A stretch of 34,328 nt of DNA from Candidatus Kuenenia stuttgartensis (GCA_945861465.1 CAMAVB010000057.1:1-34328); one strand, 5' to 3'; shown: positions 1 to 8,222, counted from the stretch's first letter. Program-made: numbers and translations. Notes: generated from the sequence alone by a model not told the origin.

Positions 1-135
1 GTCGGGCTGACGTCTACAACCTACACGCCGTCCACACCACTGCCAGCGGGAACATTTCGAGTCTGGGCCAGAGCCATCAGTTCCACAGGCGCGCTGAGCC
101 CATGGAGCATTTCATCGGATTTCTCGATCGTCTAA
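1..135 (+). CDS. C-terminal end of a large FN3-like surface protein (5' truncated by window)
   Basis: The frame is open from base 1 to a TAA stop at 133-135, giving 44 residues that end in SSDFSIV. The segment GTFRVWARAISSTG and the following SPWS pattern resemble the last beta strands of fibronectin-type-III-like or Ig-like repeats found at the ends of very large planctomycete extracellular proteins. No anchor or signal is visible because only the tail is present. The following 1.3 kb is debris with no sign of an operon. The protein class is inferred from composition and strand pattern only, and the full domain set lies outside the window. Confidence 0.6.
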   Translation, partial: VGLTSTTYTPSTPLPAGTFRVWARAISSTGALSPWSISSDFSIV

Positions 136-227
136 AATGTTCTGCCGACTGACTTCGGCAAAGGAAACGCTGGGTAACGAATTGCAGTACGCAAGTCGAG
201 ATGGTTCTTCTCGGCATGGTGCGATCG

Positions 228-458
228 TCACGCGTCAGAAATGCGCAGCAGGACTTTCCCCGCTATGGAAGAGTCTACTGCGGCTTGTACAGCATCGTGG
301 ATCTGATCCAGCGCGCAGATGTGAGCTATTTCAGTGTTCAGAACACCTGCCTGGATGAGCTTCGTCAGTCTGCCAACGAGCCTCAGCTTGAACGGGAGCG
401 AGACGCCTGCCATGAAGCTGCCGAGCCAGAATCCTTCGACTTTCCTGCTCGTAGTCAT
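228..458 (-). pseudogene. C-terminal fragment of a zinc-type alcohol dehydrogenase / quinone oxidoreductase (MDR family)
   Basis: About 76 residues on the minus strand, from TTSRKVEGFWLGSF to GKVLLRISDA and a stop at 228-230, match the end of medium-chain dehydrogenase/reductase proteins. The typical final motifs are visible: VEGFWL, LIQAGVLNTEIA, LDQIHDAVQAA and GKVLLRI. The Rossmann nucleotide-binding core and the catalytic half, normally some 250 residues upstream, are absent. The homologous part stops just before an 18-bp tandem repeat at 467-504. It is therefore a 3' gene remnant and not an expressed enzyme. Recognition is from memory of the family; the sequence itself shows an uninterrupted frame over the remnant. 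Confidence 0.65.
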
Positions 459-466
459 TAGAACTC

Positions 467-504
467 GCGAAAACAAAGGTGTCAGCGAAAACAAAGGTGT
501 CAGC
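467..504. repeat. 18-bp tandem repeat, two full copies
   Basis: Copies at 467-484 and 485-502 are identical, each containing AAAGGTGTCA, and two bases of a third copy follow. The repeat sits at the boundary between the dehydrogenase remnant and the transposase remnant. The AAAGGTGTCAG core resembles half of a short palindromic motif I associate with RAYT-type transposases in this phylum. That association is inference. Confidence 0.7.
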
Positions 505-527
505 AGGGCGCTCGGTGCAGTAACAAA

Positions 528-809
528 GGGTTTTTGCCGATCTCAATTGCGGAATACCTGAACCTGCTGGACTGGACGGCTCGGCAGACTCGATCGGGCA
601 AGCGCGGTTCGACGCCGAACCAGTTTGCTCCGTTGTTCGATCGCCTGGGGATCTCGGCGGAGATCTGGTGTCGGCTCGTGAAAGATTTCGGTCGTTTGTT
701 CAGCGTCGTGGCCGGCCAGCCTCAGCGAATCGACGAACATCGTTCGAAAAGCAGTTCGCGCCGCTACCGGACTCGCCAGGAAACCCGAGAGTTGCTGGCG
801 ACGGTGTAG
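528..809 (+). pseudogene. C-terminal fragment of a REP-associated tyrosine transposase (RAYT/Y1_Tnp-like)
   Basis: The frame reads KGFLPISIAEYLNLLDWTAR and ends with RELLATV and a TAG stop at 807-809, about 93 residues. This matches the C-terminal extension that follows the Y1 transposase domain in planctomycete IS200-like/RAYT proteins, where GFLPMSLxEYLxLLDWT is a common stretch. The catalytic Y1 domain with its HUH motif and tyrosine should precede it but is missing. Upstream in the same frame lies only the tandem repeat. A TTG at 534 exists but has no convincing ribosome-binding site, so I treat this as a remnant. Confidence 0.6.
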
Positions 810-1453
810 CCTGTCACTTCCTGGCCGGACCTGACAGTAGCCCAACGAGCCAAGTGTTCTCCGTTGTTCAGGCTTCATTGAGTGCGGTTCGCTGCTGCGC
901 TGTCGGATGGCCTTCTCTGCTGCGGCTATGTCGATTGAAGCGAAGCGGTCACCTCGGCCCAGGAAAATACCGTGCCCCCCGTGCCGAAGCACTGATTTCA
1001 CGAGCGGTTCGTTCCGCCTGGCCGTCAACAGGAAACTTGAACACACCATGCTGCGAGATACAGCCATGGTGTGTCCCTGATGTGCCAGAAAAGTGATTGT
1101 TCAGGGCCCATTCAGGCCCAACGGGCCGCCGCTATGTCAGCCTGGGGCATCGCCCCAGGAAGGAAACACAAGAACGAAACCTGGGGCGTTGCCCCAGGCT
1201 GACATAGGACCAGCCCGTTGGGCCTGACGACAAAACTGGCAAAGTGATTCAAAACCAATGACGGTTTGGGAAATCACGACACATAGAATTCGGTAGGGTC
1301 AGCGATCTTCATTTCTCGGCAGTTTCGCAGGTCGAACTGGGATTCCCGGAATCGTCTCTCCGTAGTATCTGGAGCGCTTTCCTCAAGGGAGCGTGAATTG
1401 ATAATGGAGAGCGTGCAGGAATGCTAATCAAAGATTGGCATATGGAAGCTGAC
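810..1453. other. Gap between convergent genes, no convincing gene
   Basis: No frame here shows a recognisable protein. The only structured element is the long palindrome at 1112-1227. A minus-strand frame ending at about 1279 with the residues DPTEFYVS and a stop could be the tail of another lost gene, but I cannot name it. Confidence 0.5.
1112..1227. repeat. Long imperfect inverted repeat of the GGCCCGTTGGGCC type
   Basis: The left arm starts at 1112 (TCAGGCCCAACGGG) and the right arm ends at 1227 with its exact reverse complement at 1214-1227. Inside are a matching pair CTATGTCAGCCTGGGGC / GCCCCAGGCTGACATAG and two local hairpins of CCTGGGGC/GCCCCAGG type. It lies in the gap between a plus-strand remnant ending at 809 and a minus-strand gene ending at 1454. 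A related GGCCC-rich stretch occurs at 16954-17160. It could be a REP/REPIN-like dispersed element or act as a bidirectional terminator. Confidence 0.8.
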
Positions 1454-2740
1454 TCATTCAACAAGGCATAGTTGAGGCGGGAAGATTTCGGTGATGCCGG
1501 AGTAGAATCGCAAGCCTCGGATGACGACCGTTTTCGATTCGCCGGGAGTCAGCGCCAGGTGCCAGTCCTGCGACTCCGTCGCGGTGAATGTCACTTCGCC
1601 GTTGAACGATTTCATCTCATGGCGAGCCAGCGTGTTTGGAGTTCCATTCGGACTCGGGACCGAGCAGGCAAACGACTTCACCGGATGATACTTCTCGCTG
1701 TGTCCGGAATAGAGTCGGATCTTTGTCAACTCCACCGGGAACGGAAATTTCAGATCCAAAGTGACCGTTGACGACACGGCTTCAGAATGCCACATGGAAC
1801 CAGCATCATAGAAGACTTCGGGGCCAGGGCTCGGACGGAAATGGCCAACCACGCAGTTCTCTACCTTCGAGTCGAATGCAGCCCCGGCATTGGTACGGAC
1901 GTCGATGGCGTAGTCCGGCTGTCCGTCCAGTTTGCAGCGATTGAGTGGAATCGGCGTCCAGAAAAGTTTGTAGTCTTTCGGAACGTCATTTGATTCGGAG
2001 AATTCGAGATTCGGAAGTGCTCGGTCATTCAGCGCCAAGCCTCGAATGTCTTCCGGAATCATGGTTGCAGGAGACACAGCGGGCTCAAAGCCTTTCGTCC
2101 AGTGCTGGCGGTTGTACGACATCAGCGAGCGGCTGTTGCCGTTCAGGTCAATGCCGTAAACATCGACATGCGGCAGGCCGAACGAGTGGCCGATTTCATG
2201 TTCAAGCGTTGACTGAGTATTGGGGAGTTTTGTGAAGACGTCGGTGGACATCATGAGTGCCCCCGGACCTGTGTTGTATCCTCCGTTCAGGGCACAGCCG
2301 ACACCCAGAGGCCAGTCGTCCTTTGGATTGACGATGACCATCAGAAACACGTGTGGGCAGTTAAAGCGGTTGTATTTGAAGTGGTCCAGGCACTCGGCCG
2401 CAAAATCGAGTACCGCATCGCCCTCGCGTTTGCGGTATTGCGGCAGAGTTTTTTTACCGCCAACTCGCTGAACCTTATCTTCGATCTCGAATGTCGTTCC
2501 CAGCAGTTCGCCGTACCTGCGCTGGGTCCATTTGAGATGACGCAGGATGACCGCGTCGAGGTCTTTCTTCGGAACGGATTCACCTTTCGGTGTGAAGATG
2601 ACGGGCATGACAGATAACCGCTCCGGAGGGAAATAATGTTTCGCCTCATTCTTTCCCGCAGCCGTCTTTTGGGCCCAAGCCGTGTCACTGACGCATAAGG
2701 TCAGGAGCAGAATCACAATTCCGTGCAGTTTAGGCTGCAA
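1454..2740 (-). CDS. Secreted metzincin-like zinc metalloprotease with C-terminal discoidin-like domain
   Basis: A 428-residue protein. A signal peptide is visible (LHGIVILLLTLCVSDTAWA, residues 5-23). The catalytic motif HEIGHSFGLPH at residues 181-191 fits HExxHxxGxxH, with two zinc histidines, the general-base glutamate and a third histidine. SLMSYN at 205-210 is a plausible Met-turn, which together suggests a metzincin. The last 130 residues (TVTLDLKFPFPVELTKIRLY) resemble a coagulation-factor 5/8 or discoidin-like beta domain for substrate or surface binding. I chose the TTG at 2740 because GAAGGA lies about 10 nt upstream and the signal peptide follows at once. Upstream starts would overlap the methyltransferase gene, which ends 40 bp away and may be cotranscribed. 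The substrate is unknown. Confidence 0.8.
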   Translation of the reverse strand: MQPKLHGIVILLLTLCVSDTAWAQKTAAGKNEAKHYFPPERLSVMPVIFTPKGESVPKKDLDAVILRHLKWTQRRYGELLGTTFEIEDKVQRVGGKKTLPQYRKREGDAVLDFAAECLDHFKYNRFNCPHVFLMVIVNPKDDWPLGVGCALNGGYNTGPGALMMSTDVFTKLPNTQSTLEHEIGHSFGLPHVDVYGIDLNGNSRSLMSYNRQHWTKGFEPAVSPATMIPEDIRGLALNDRALPNLEFSESNDVPKDYKLFWTPIPLNRCKLDGQPDYAIDVRTNAGAAFDSKVENCVVGHFRPSPGPEVFYDAGSMWHSEAVSSTVTLDLKFPFPVELTKIRLYSGHSEKYHPVKSFACSVPSPNGTPNTLARHEMKSFNGEVTFTATESQDWHLALTPGESKTVVIRGLRFYSGITEIFPPQLCLVE

Positions 2741-2780
2741 GTTGGTTTTTCCTTCAGAAGAAGTGTTTGTCAACACTGAT

Positions 2781-4010
2781 CTATTCGCGCGATTCTGAAC
2801 TGCCTTCACCAGCCTCCAACGGCGCGGCCTCACTTGACTCAATAGCGTCGGCATCACTCGCGGTGGCATCTTTGCGTTCCCGTGGCGGAGCGGGGCCCAT
2901 GTACTGATAGAACTGACATTCCAGCCTGCCATTGTAGAGTTTTCTGCGGCGTGGCGCGCGGCGACCGAAATGTTTTTCGAACCAGGTGTTCGATGTGATG
3001 ACATAGAAACTCCAGGTCGGAAGCGAATCGCAGACGCGGCCGAGTTCCCGGTAGACAGCTTCTACTTCTTCCGGCTGCCCCATCCGTTCTCCATAGGGTG
3101 GGTTGCAGACGACCACGCCGTATTCGCGGCTGGATTTGAATTCACTGATTTCCTGAATACGAAACTGAATATCTCCGCCGACTCCGGCTTCGGAAGCGCT
3201 CTTTTCAGAAAGACGTATGGCGGCCGGATCATGGTCGAATCCCTGAATCGATTCGCTCATTCGCGGCTGTCGCAGATCCTTGGCTTCGGTCCGGACATCC
3301 TTCCACATTTTTCGATCCATCCATGGCCAGTCCTCCGCGATAAATGAGCGCCCGGAACCAGGCGCAATGTTGCGACCGATCAACGCGGCCTCGATCGGAA
3401 GGGTTCCGCTGCCGCAGAACGGGTCGATGAATTGACGGTCACGATTCCAGTAACTCAGCTGCAGCAAGCCAGCCGCCATTGTTTCACGCAAGGGTGCCGG
3501 ACCGGCGAATTCGCGATAACCGCGTTTGTGAAGTCCGTCACCCGAAGTATCAATCGTCAGCGTCGCAACATCCCGCAGCAATGACACTTCGATGGCAAAC
3601 TCCGCACCTGTTTCATCAAAACGAAACCGGTTGTACTTCTTTTTCAGACTTTCAACGATAGCTTTCTTCACACATCCCTGCACTGCCGGCACTGCGTGGA
3701 GTCTTGACTGCACGCTGCGACCTGCGACGGGAAACGTCGCATCGACCGGCAGCAGATCACTCCAGGGAAGATCGACCGTCTTGTCAAACAGAGCTCCGAA
3801 ATCCGGTGCATGAAATTCACCGACTTTAATCAGCAGGCGATCAGCGGAACGCAGCCACATATTGCATCGCGCGATATCACGCTCGTCGCCGGCAAAATGA
3901 ACTTTGCCGTCCAACGTCCGCATGTCAGTGTATCCCAGCCGTTCGAGTTCCCTCGTGACGACGGATTCCAGCCCGAACGTAGTCGTGGCAATCAATTCAA
4001 AGCGCGGCAT
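2781..4010 (-). CDS. rlmL: THUMP-domain class I SAM-dependent rRNA methyltransferase, RlmL type
   Basis: A 409-residue protein. Residues 1-60 form the N-terminal ferredoxin-like part and about 60-160 the RNA-binding THUMP domain. The remainder is a UPF0020 Rossmann methyltransferase: FIDPFCGSGTLPIEAA is the SAM-binding motif I and VVCNPPYGERMG is the NPPY catalytic motif. This family (COG0116; Bacillus YpsC, N-terminal half of E. coli RlmKL) methylates N2 of a guanine in 23S rRNA. At about 400 residues it matches the single-domain form and lacks the RlmK half. The last 40 residues are acidic and low-complexity. The ATG at 4008-4010 has no strong ribosome-binding site. The exact target base is inferred from the family. 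Confidence 0.88.
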   Translation of the reverse strand: MPRFELIATTTFGLESVVTRELERLGYTDMRTLDGKVHFAGDERDIARCNMWLRSADRLLIKVGEFHAPDFGALFDKTVDLPWSDLLPVDATFPVAGRSVQSRLHAVPAVQGCVKKAIVESLKKKYNRFRFDETGAEFAIEVSLLRDVATLTIDTSGDGLHKRGYREFAGPAPLRETMAAGLLQLSYWNRDRQFIDPFCGSGTLPIEAALIGRNIAPGSGRSFIAEDWPWMDRKMWKDVRTEAKDLRQPRMSESIQGFDHDPAAIRLSEKSASEAGVGGDIQFRIQEISEFKSSREYGVVVCNPPYGERMGQPEEVEAVYRELGRVCDSLPTWSFYVITSNTWFEKHFGRRAPRRRKLYNGRLECQFYQYMGPAPPRERKDATASDADAIESSEAAPLEAGEGSSESRE

Positions 4011-4130
4011 TTGATCAGATCGGGTTGAAAAAGGAGATTTCCGGGAGGCAGATTTGACGGATGCGCGGACGCAGAGTCAATCCATGTCAGTTGCCGTTAG
4101 CCAGATTGCTGAGATTGGGGCAGTTCTTCG

Positions 4131-4622
4131 TCAGATTCGGCGTCGAATTGTGGGGGAGAGCCAGGATTCTGCGAGCCGAATGCCTGCCTGCGCGGATTGA
4201 ATTCGTGTGATGTGCGAGACAGATTCAGGCACGCTGCGTCTGATACTGAAGGCTGCGGCATTCAGTTTCTGTTCCAGAAGTTGCAGCGAAAACAGCATCG
4301 TGCCGCGGAATGACTGCAAAGCATCTTCGGCCAGGTCGGTCCTGAGCAGCAGAGTTTGGGTGTCGGTGCGTTCGCGTTTGAGCATCGCCAATGTGGTGTG
4401 CTGACTCCGATACAGCCGACCATCGACGAATGCGCGGCGCAGGCGGCCTTCAGGGTCGAACTGGTACACCGGGTCCTGACCAATAAAAATGCTCATGGCA
4501 GAATTGGCACGGAATCCAATCGTGATCAGCGCATCAAATCCATCGACCGACAATTCCACGCGATCCGGCAGCGCGACGGCTTCCCGCATCAAATCTTCGC
4601 GATCGTCTTCATGTTGCGCCAT
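4131..4622 (-). CDS. Conserved planctomycete orphan protein, function unknown
   Basis: A 163-residue soluble protein without signal peptide or membrane segment. It reads as a real gene: the pattern RVELSVDGFDALITIGFRAN, then FIGQDPVYQFDPEGRLRRAF and VDGRLYRSQHTTLAMLKRERT, resembles an uncharacterised family I have seen repeatedly in planctomycete genomes. No catalytic motif is evident. The ATG at 4620-4622 is preceded by GGGAG about 12 nt upstream. The gene diverges from the M41-like peptidase at 4973. Its upstream region is occupied by the inverted-repeat element beginning 28 bp before the start, so the promoter either lies in that element or in the short gap. Confidence 0.7.
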   Translation of the reverse strand: MAQHEDDREDLMREAVALPDRVELSVDGFDALITIGFRANSAMSIFIGQDPVYQFDPEGRLRRAFVDGRLYRSQHTTLAMLKRERTDTQTLLLRTDLAEDALQSFRGTMLFSLQLLEQKLNAAAFSIRRSVPESVSHITRIQSAQAGIRLAESWLSPTIRRRI

Positions 4623-4649
4623 AACTGTTTTATACTCCCTGCGGTCATG

Positions 4650-4963
4650 GGCTCAACGACAAATGAAGTGCGCAGTGCAGAATCAAGGAAACTATTCGGC
4701 GAAGGCGAACTGAGGACAGATTGGGACGTCAGCAACTTTTGAAAGGGTCGATGGAAAAAAGGACTGAACCGCGAACGGACGCGAATAAAGTCAAAAAACA
4801 GTAAAAATAAGTTGTTCTCCTGGCATGACTTCAGAGCCCGCGCCGGTTCAGGAGCCATGCGAAATGAACCCACATTTTATCACTGCGGCTATTCGCGTGT
4901 ATTCGCGTCCATTCGCGGTTTAAATACTCGTCCTCCCCCGCGCAATTCATTTGTCGTTGAACC
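4650..4963. mobile_element. MITE-like inverted-repeat element, copy 1 (314 bp)
   Basis: The ends are imperfect terminal inverted repeats: GGCTCAACGACAAATGAAGT-like on the left and its complement ACTTCATTTGTCGTTGAACC-like on the right. An internal inverted pair, AACCGCGAACGGACGCGAATA-like at 4767-4787 against 4900-4920, can form a large hairpin. The whole element matches 17704-18016 in reverse orientation, so it has moved or been copied. It encodes no protein I can recognise. No clear target-site duplication is visible. Its right end is 9 bp from the ATG of the M41-like gene. Confidence 0.85.
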
Positions 4964-4972
4964 GGAAATCCC

Positions 4973-5458
4973 ATGTCCGAAGAAATAACCGCCTTCCACG
5001 AAGCAGGGCATGTTTACGCGGCAATCTACGTCGGTGCGAAGGTGCAGTCGGTCACCATTGACCCGGACAACGATGACGGGCCAAATCGATCCGGAGATAC
5101 GGTTGTAATCTGGGATCGTCGCCGTTTTTCTCAGCAGGACCTGATGGAAAAAGGAGCATGGGTCGCGCTGGCTGGTCCGGTGGCGGAGATGATCCATCTG
5201 CAGAAACCTTTCCACCCGGCAGCAATTGCCGAATGGCGACCGGATTGGGAAACAGCTCTGGAATGCCTGGCCGGCATCAGCAATATCCAGCGACGTTTCG
5301 CCCGCCTGGAACAGATCACAATTGAGCTTTATCAGGCATTCTCGCAGGATCATCATTGGGCGGCGATCGGTGCTGTTGCGGATAATTTGCTGGCACACGA
5401 AACATTGGATCAGGAAATGCTGGAAGAAATCATCGAGCCGTGGATTATGGACGCCTGA
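4973..5458 (+). CDS. Stand-alone FtsH peptidase M41-like protein
   Basis: A 161-residue protein that starts almost directly with the zinc-protease motif FHEAGHVYAA (HEAGH at residues 9-13). This is the HExxH of the M41 peptidase of FtsH, including the typical Ala-Gly. GPVAEM at 69-73 matches the next conserved M41 segment. Asp91 in RPDWETALE is a candidate third zinc ligand, as in FtsH. The AAA ATPase and membrane segments of FtsH are absent, so it is either a free-standing peptidase domain or a regulatory homologue. GGAAA lies close upstream of the ATG, inside the 9 bp left between the MITE end and the start. The substrate is unknown. Confidence 0.75.
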   Translation: MSEEITAFHEAGHVYAAIYVGAKVQSVTIDPDNDDGPNRSGDTVVIWDRRRFSQQDLMEKGAWVALAGPVAEMIHLQKPFHPAAIAEWRPDWETALECLAGISNIQRRFARLEQITIELYQAFSQDHHWAAIGAVADNLLAHETLDQEMLEEIIEPWIMDA

Positions 5459-5997
5459 ATCGGAGCGATCGGCGGGCAACGCGGTTAACGATTTGATAGA
5501 GTTAGAACCAGCGAGTAGCCCCCTCATCCGCCCTCCGGCCACCTTCTCCTCCTTCCCTGGGGGAGAAGGCACTTCGAGAAACTCTGTGAAAACACGACGA
5601 TAAATCCTTAATGGCGTAGATCGGCGGGGCGGCATGGGCCAACTCGCTCTTTGACAGAATTTGTTCTCCTTGCACAACTGTCCAGGATTTGGCAAAGTTG
5701 GAGTGTTGCGGTGGCCGAAGCCAATAGATGGTGGCTCACAAATCAGCACCAAACGCCAGAGAAGCCGGAGCACTGCATCTCCGCTGAACTTCAAAAATGT
5801 GCAATTGGCTTTGACATTTTGCGGTCTAAAGACGTCTGAATGGTGTTCGAATGATGGAAATCCGTGTTGGGGAATGTCTAGAATAAAACGGAGTGCGTTT
5901 CGGGCGGGCGACTGACCAGCGGAAAACTGATCGGCAGTGCGCAGCCAAGCACTCAATCATCCAATGCAATCTGTTCACAGCTTTGCCGGAGTTGACG
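5459..5997. other. Intergenic region upstream of the HtrA-like gene
   Basis: No gene is recognisable. A short hairpin occurs at 5542-5569 (CCTTCTCC / GGAGAAGG with a 12-base loop), placed so that it could terminate the M41-like transcript. The surrounding pyrimidine-rich text is similar to that inside the small element at 14502-14608. The last 200 bp before 5998 are AT-richer and probably hold the promoter, but I see no certain -35/-10 pair. Confidence 0.45.
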
Positions 5998-8049
5998 ATG
6001 AGCAATTTTTCCTGGCTGTTGCGATGCCTGTCCATTGTTGCTTTATCAATATCGCTTGCGATGCCCGCTGGCGAAACAAGAGCTGCCGATGTTCAGGATG
6101 AGTTGCAGCAACGTCAGATGCAACTCGCAAACGCATTGAAAAAAGTTCGGGAGGCAGTTGTTGGTGTGTCAGACGGGATGGGAGTTGGCAGTGGCGTGAT
6201 CGTCAGCGCCGACGGGATCGTGCTCACAGCATCGCATGTGGTGACGACACGCAACCGACGGTCGCGGAATGAGGCAGCGACAATCATCATGGCGGATGGT
6301 CGACAGTTTGCCGCGACCGTTTTAGGAAAAGACCGCGATTCCGATGCCGCCCTACTGCGAATCAACGACTTGCCAGCCGACAAGTCCGGCTTCCCCTACG
6401 CGGACATGGGGCGGAATTCCGAATCAAAAGTGGGTGAATATTGCTTCGCTCTGGGACATCCCGGGGGATACCGTCGCGACCGCGAAGCCCCCTTGCGATA
6501 CGGAAGAATTTTGTCGATCGGTAATCGGACTGTGGTGTCGGACTGCGCCATTCTGCTGGGAGATTCCGGCGGCCCTCTGTTTAATATGGACGGCAAAGTT
6601 ATCGGTATTCACAGCATGATCACCAGTTTGATCATTGAGAACCGACACGTCTCAATCGACAGCTTCCATCAGGACTGGGATCGATTGCTGGCTGGCGACC
6701 GTTGGGGCCGCCTGCGATCCACGGACAACGACCTCGCACAGTCGGGATTTTTTGGCGTCCAGCTGAAGTGGAAAGATTTCACCCCTGTCGTCGCGCGAGT
6801 CTTACCCGACACGCCGGCAGAAAAAGCAGGGCTGAAGCCGGGAGATGTTTTATTGACACTGGAAAAAAGCAGGATTGCTGACCGGCTCGATCTGAGCACC
6901 ACGCTGGACCTGCTGGACGAAGAGCAGGAGATCGAAATCGGTATCCTCCGCGACGGCAAAGAGACCAGCCTCGCCCTGATAACGGGCGACGATACGGAAG
7001 GCGTTGGGAACTCGGACGATGGCGACGGTCCGGAGCGTGGGCCAGACCGGGTGGAAGATCCGGATCGCGAAAAGGAGATTATGGACCAGTTGAGTGAGAA
7101 TCGCCCGATTGGTACATACGAAAAGAGGTCATTTGATGCGTTGGGGCAGTTTTCTGCAGCGGTAAAGCCGAATCAGAACAGCATCGTCTCGATCCGTGAC
7201 GGCGGTTTATTGATGTGTCTGGGGACGGTCATGTCTGCGGATGGGTACATTCTGACAAAAGCCAGCGAATTACAGGGCGCGATTGATCCGGAAGTCATTC
7301 TGCCAGGCGGTCGCCGTTTCAAAGCTCAGGAATTGGCAAGCGATTTTTCCTATGACCTGATGCTGCTTAAAGTTGATGCCACGGATCTGCAGCCTGTGTC
7401 CCTGGACGTGGATCAGGCCGCGAGCGTCGGCGACCTGGCTGTGTTGCAGAACGGCAAAGGGGAAGCACTGATGCCAACCGTGATCAGCGTGAAGACGCAT
7501 TCGATGGAAGGTGCGAACAAGGCCTTCATGGGAATTCGGATGGAAAACGATGACAACGGCGTCCGGATCGTGCATATTTTGCCGGGCGGGGCGGCTCAAC
7601 GAAACGGCATGAAGTCCGGGGACGTGATCATGTCTCTGAACGGACGCCCGGTTGATCGGATGGAGAGTTTGGTCGATGCAATTAGTGCGTTCAAACCGGG
7701 CGATAAGATTTCAGTGCGATTCATGCGCGGAGACAAGATTCGCGAAATGGACATCCTGCTGACGCCCAAGTTCGTCAACGAAGACACGATGCTGCCATTG
7801 TACCGCGACCAGCAGTTTGAAGGTCAATTTGCGAGCACACATGCCGGTGGCTTTCCGCAAGCCATTCAGATCGACGCCGACGTTTATCCGCGTCAGGTGG
7901 GTGGTCCATTGCTTGGATTGAATGGAAAGGCTCTCGGAATCGTGATCGCGCGTGCCGACCGTTTCCCTGCCTTCGCGATCCCTGCCGACGCCGTGGCCAC
8001 CGTATTTGAACAGTTGAAGATCAAAGCAAACGACGAGGCAAAACCGTAG
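5998..8049 (+). CDS. HtrA/Deg-like periplasmic serine protease with a second, inactive protease-PDZ module
   Basis: A 683-residue exported protein. Signal peptide about residues 1-29 (cleavage near TRAA). The first trypsin-like domain has an intact triad: His80 in LTASHV, Asp116 in DSDAALL and Ser190 in GDSGGPL. PDZ1 covers about 249-332 (GFFGVQL; AEKAGLKPGDVLL). A second module begins near 385 (QNSIVSIRDGG). At the histidine position it has Glu424 (TKASEL), Asp453 is kept, PDZ2 follows at about 500-590, and the serine motif reads PRQVGGPLLGLNG with Val634. So module two is a pseudoprotease with a PDZ inserted before the former serine loop. The ATG at 5998 follows CGGAG by 6 nt and gives the signal peptide; earlier starts would not. 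Likely role: envelope protein quality control. Confidence 0.88.
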   Translation: MSNFSWLLRCLSIVALSISLAMPAGETRAADVQDELQQRQMQLANALKKVREAVVGVSDGMGVGSGVIVSADGIVLTASHVVTTRNRRSRNEAATIIMADGRQFAATVLGKDRDSDAALLRINDLPADKSGFPYADMGRNSESKVGEYCFALGHPGGYRRDREAPLRYGRILSIGNRTVVSDCAILLGDSGGPLFNMDGKVIGIHSMITSLIIENRHVSIDSFHQDWDRLLAGDRWGRLRSTDNDLAQSGFFGVQLKWKDFTPVVARVLPDTPAEKAGLKPGDVLLTLEKSRIADRLDLSTTLDLLDEEQEIEIGILRDGKETSLALITGDDTEGVGNSDDGDGPERGPDRVEDPDREKEIMDQLSENRPIGTYEKRSFDALGQFSAAVKPNQNSIVSIRDGGLLMCLGTVMSADGYILTKASELQGAIDPEVILPGGRRFKAQELASDFSYDLMLLKVDATDLQPVSLDVDQAASVGDLAVLQNGKGEALMPTVISVKTHSMEGANKAFMGIRMENDDNGVRIVHILPGGAAQRNGMKSGDVIMSLNGRPVDRMESLVDAISAFKPGDKISVRFMRGDKIREMDILLTPKFVNEDTMLPLYRDQQFEGQFASTHAGGFPQAIQIDADVYPRQVGGPLLGLNGKALGIVIARADRFPAFAIPADAVATVFEQLKIKANDEAKP

Positions 8050-8168
8050 TTCGCAGTTCAGAATGGGTACGATTCTGAGAGCGAAGACTCTGCGATTGGC
8101 TGTGGAGCAGCCGTGGATGGTAGCCTTGGGCTGGCCAGCCCACGGAATCTGGCGGACGATCCAGGGAA

Positions 8169-8222
8169 GCTGCGGAGCAGCGACGTCGATTCCATTGAGG
8201 CATGACGTCGCTGCTCCGCAGC
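8169..8222. repeat. 19-bp arm palindrome (GCTGCGGAGCAGCGACGTC)
   Basis: Left arm 8169-8187 and right arm 8204-8222 are exact reverse complements with a 16-base loop. A second small hairpin follows at 8246-8264 (CCTGCGG / CCGCAGG). Both lie between the convergent HtrA-like and ABC-F genes. They could terminate both transcripts, or be copies of a dispersed repeat. There is no T-tract, so classic intrinsic termination is not supported. Confidence 0.8.

Noticed and set aside
467-504. CRISPR-like repeats
   Set aside because: Only two adjacent units without spacers; no cas genes in the window. No CRISPR array was seen anywhere.
543-1067. 174-codon minus-strand open frame
   Set aside because: It is antisense to the transposase remnant and has arginine/serine-rich shadow composition; no family pattern and no ribosome-binding site.
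1230-1420. Minus-strand frame ending DPTEFYVS as a gene tail
   Set aside because: About 45 codons open after a stop, but I could not assign a family, so it is mentioned only in the gap entry.
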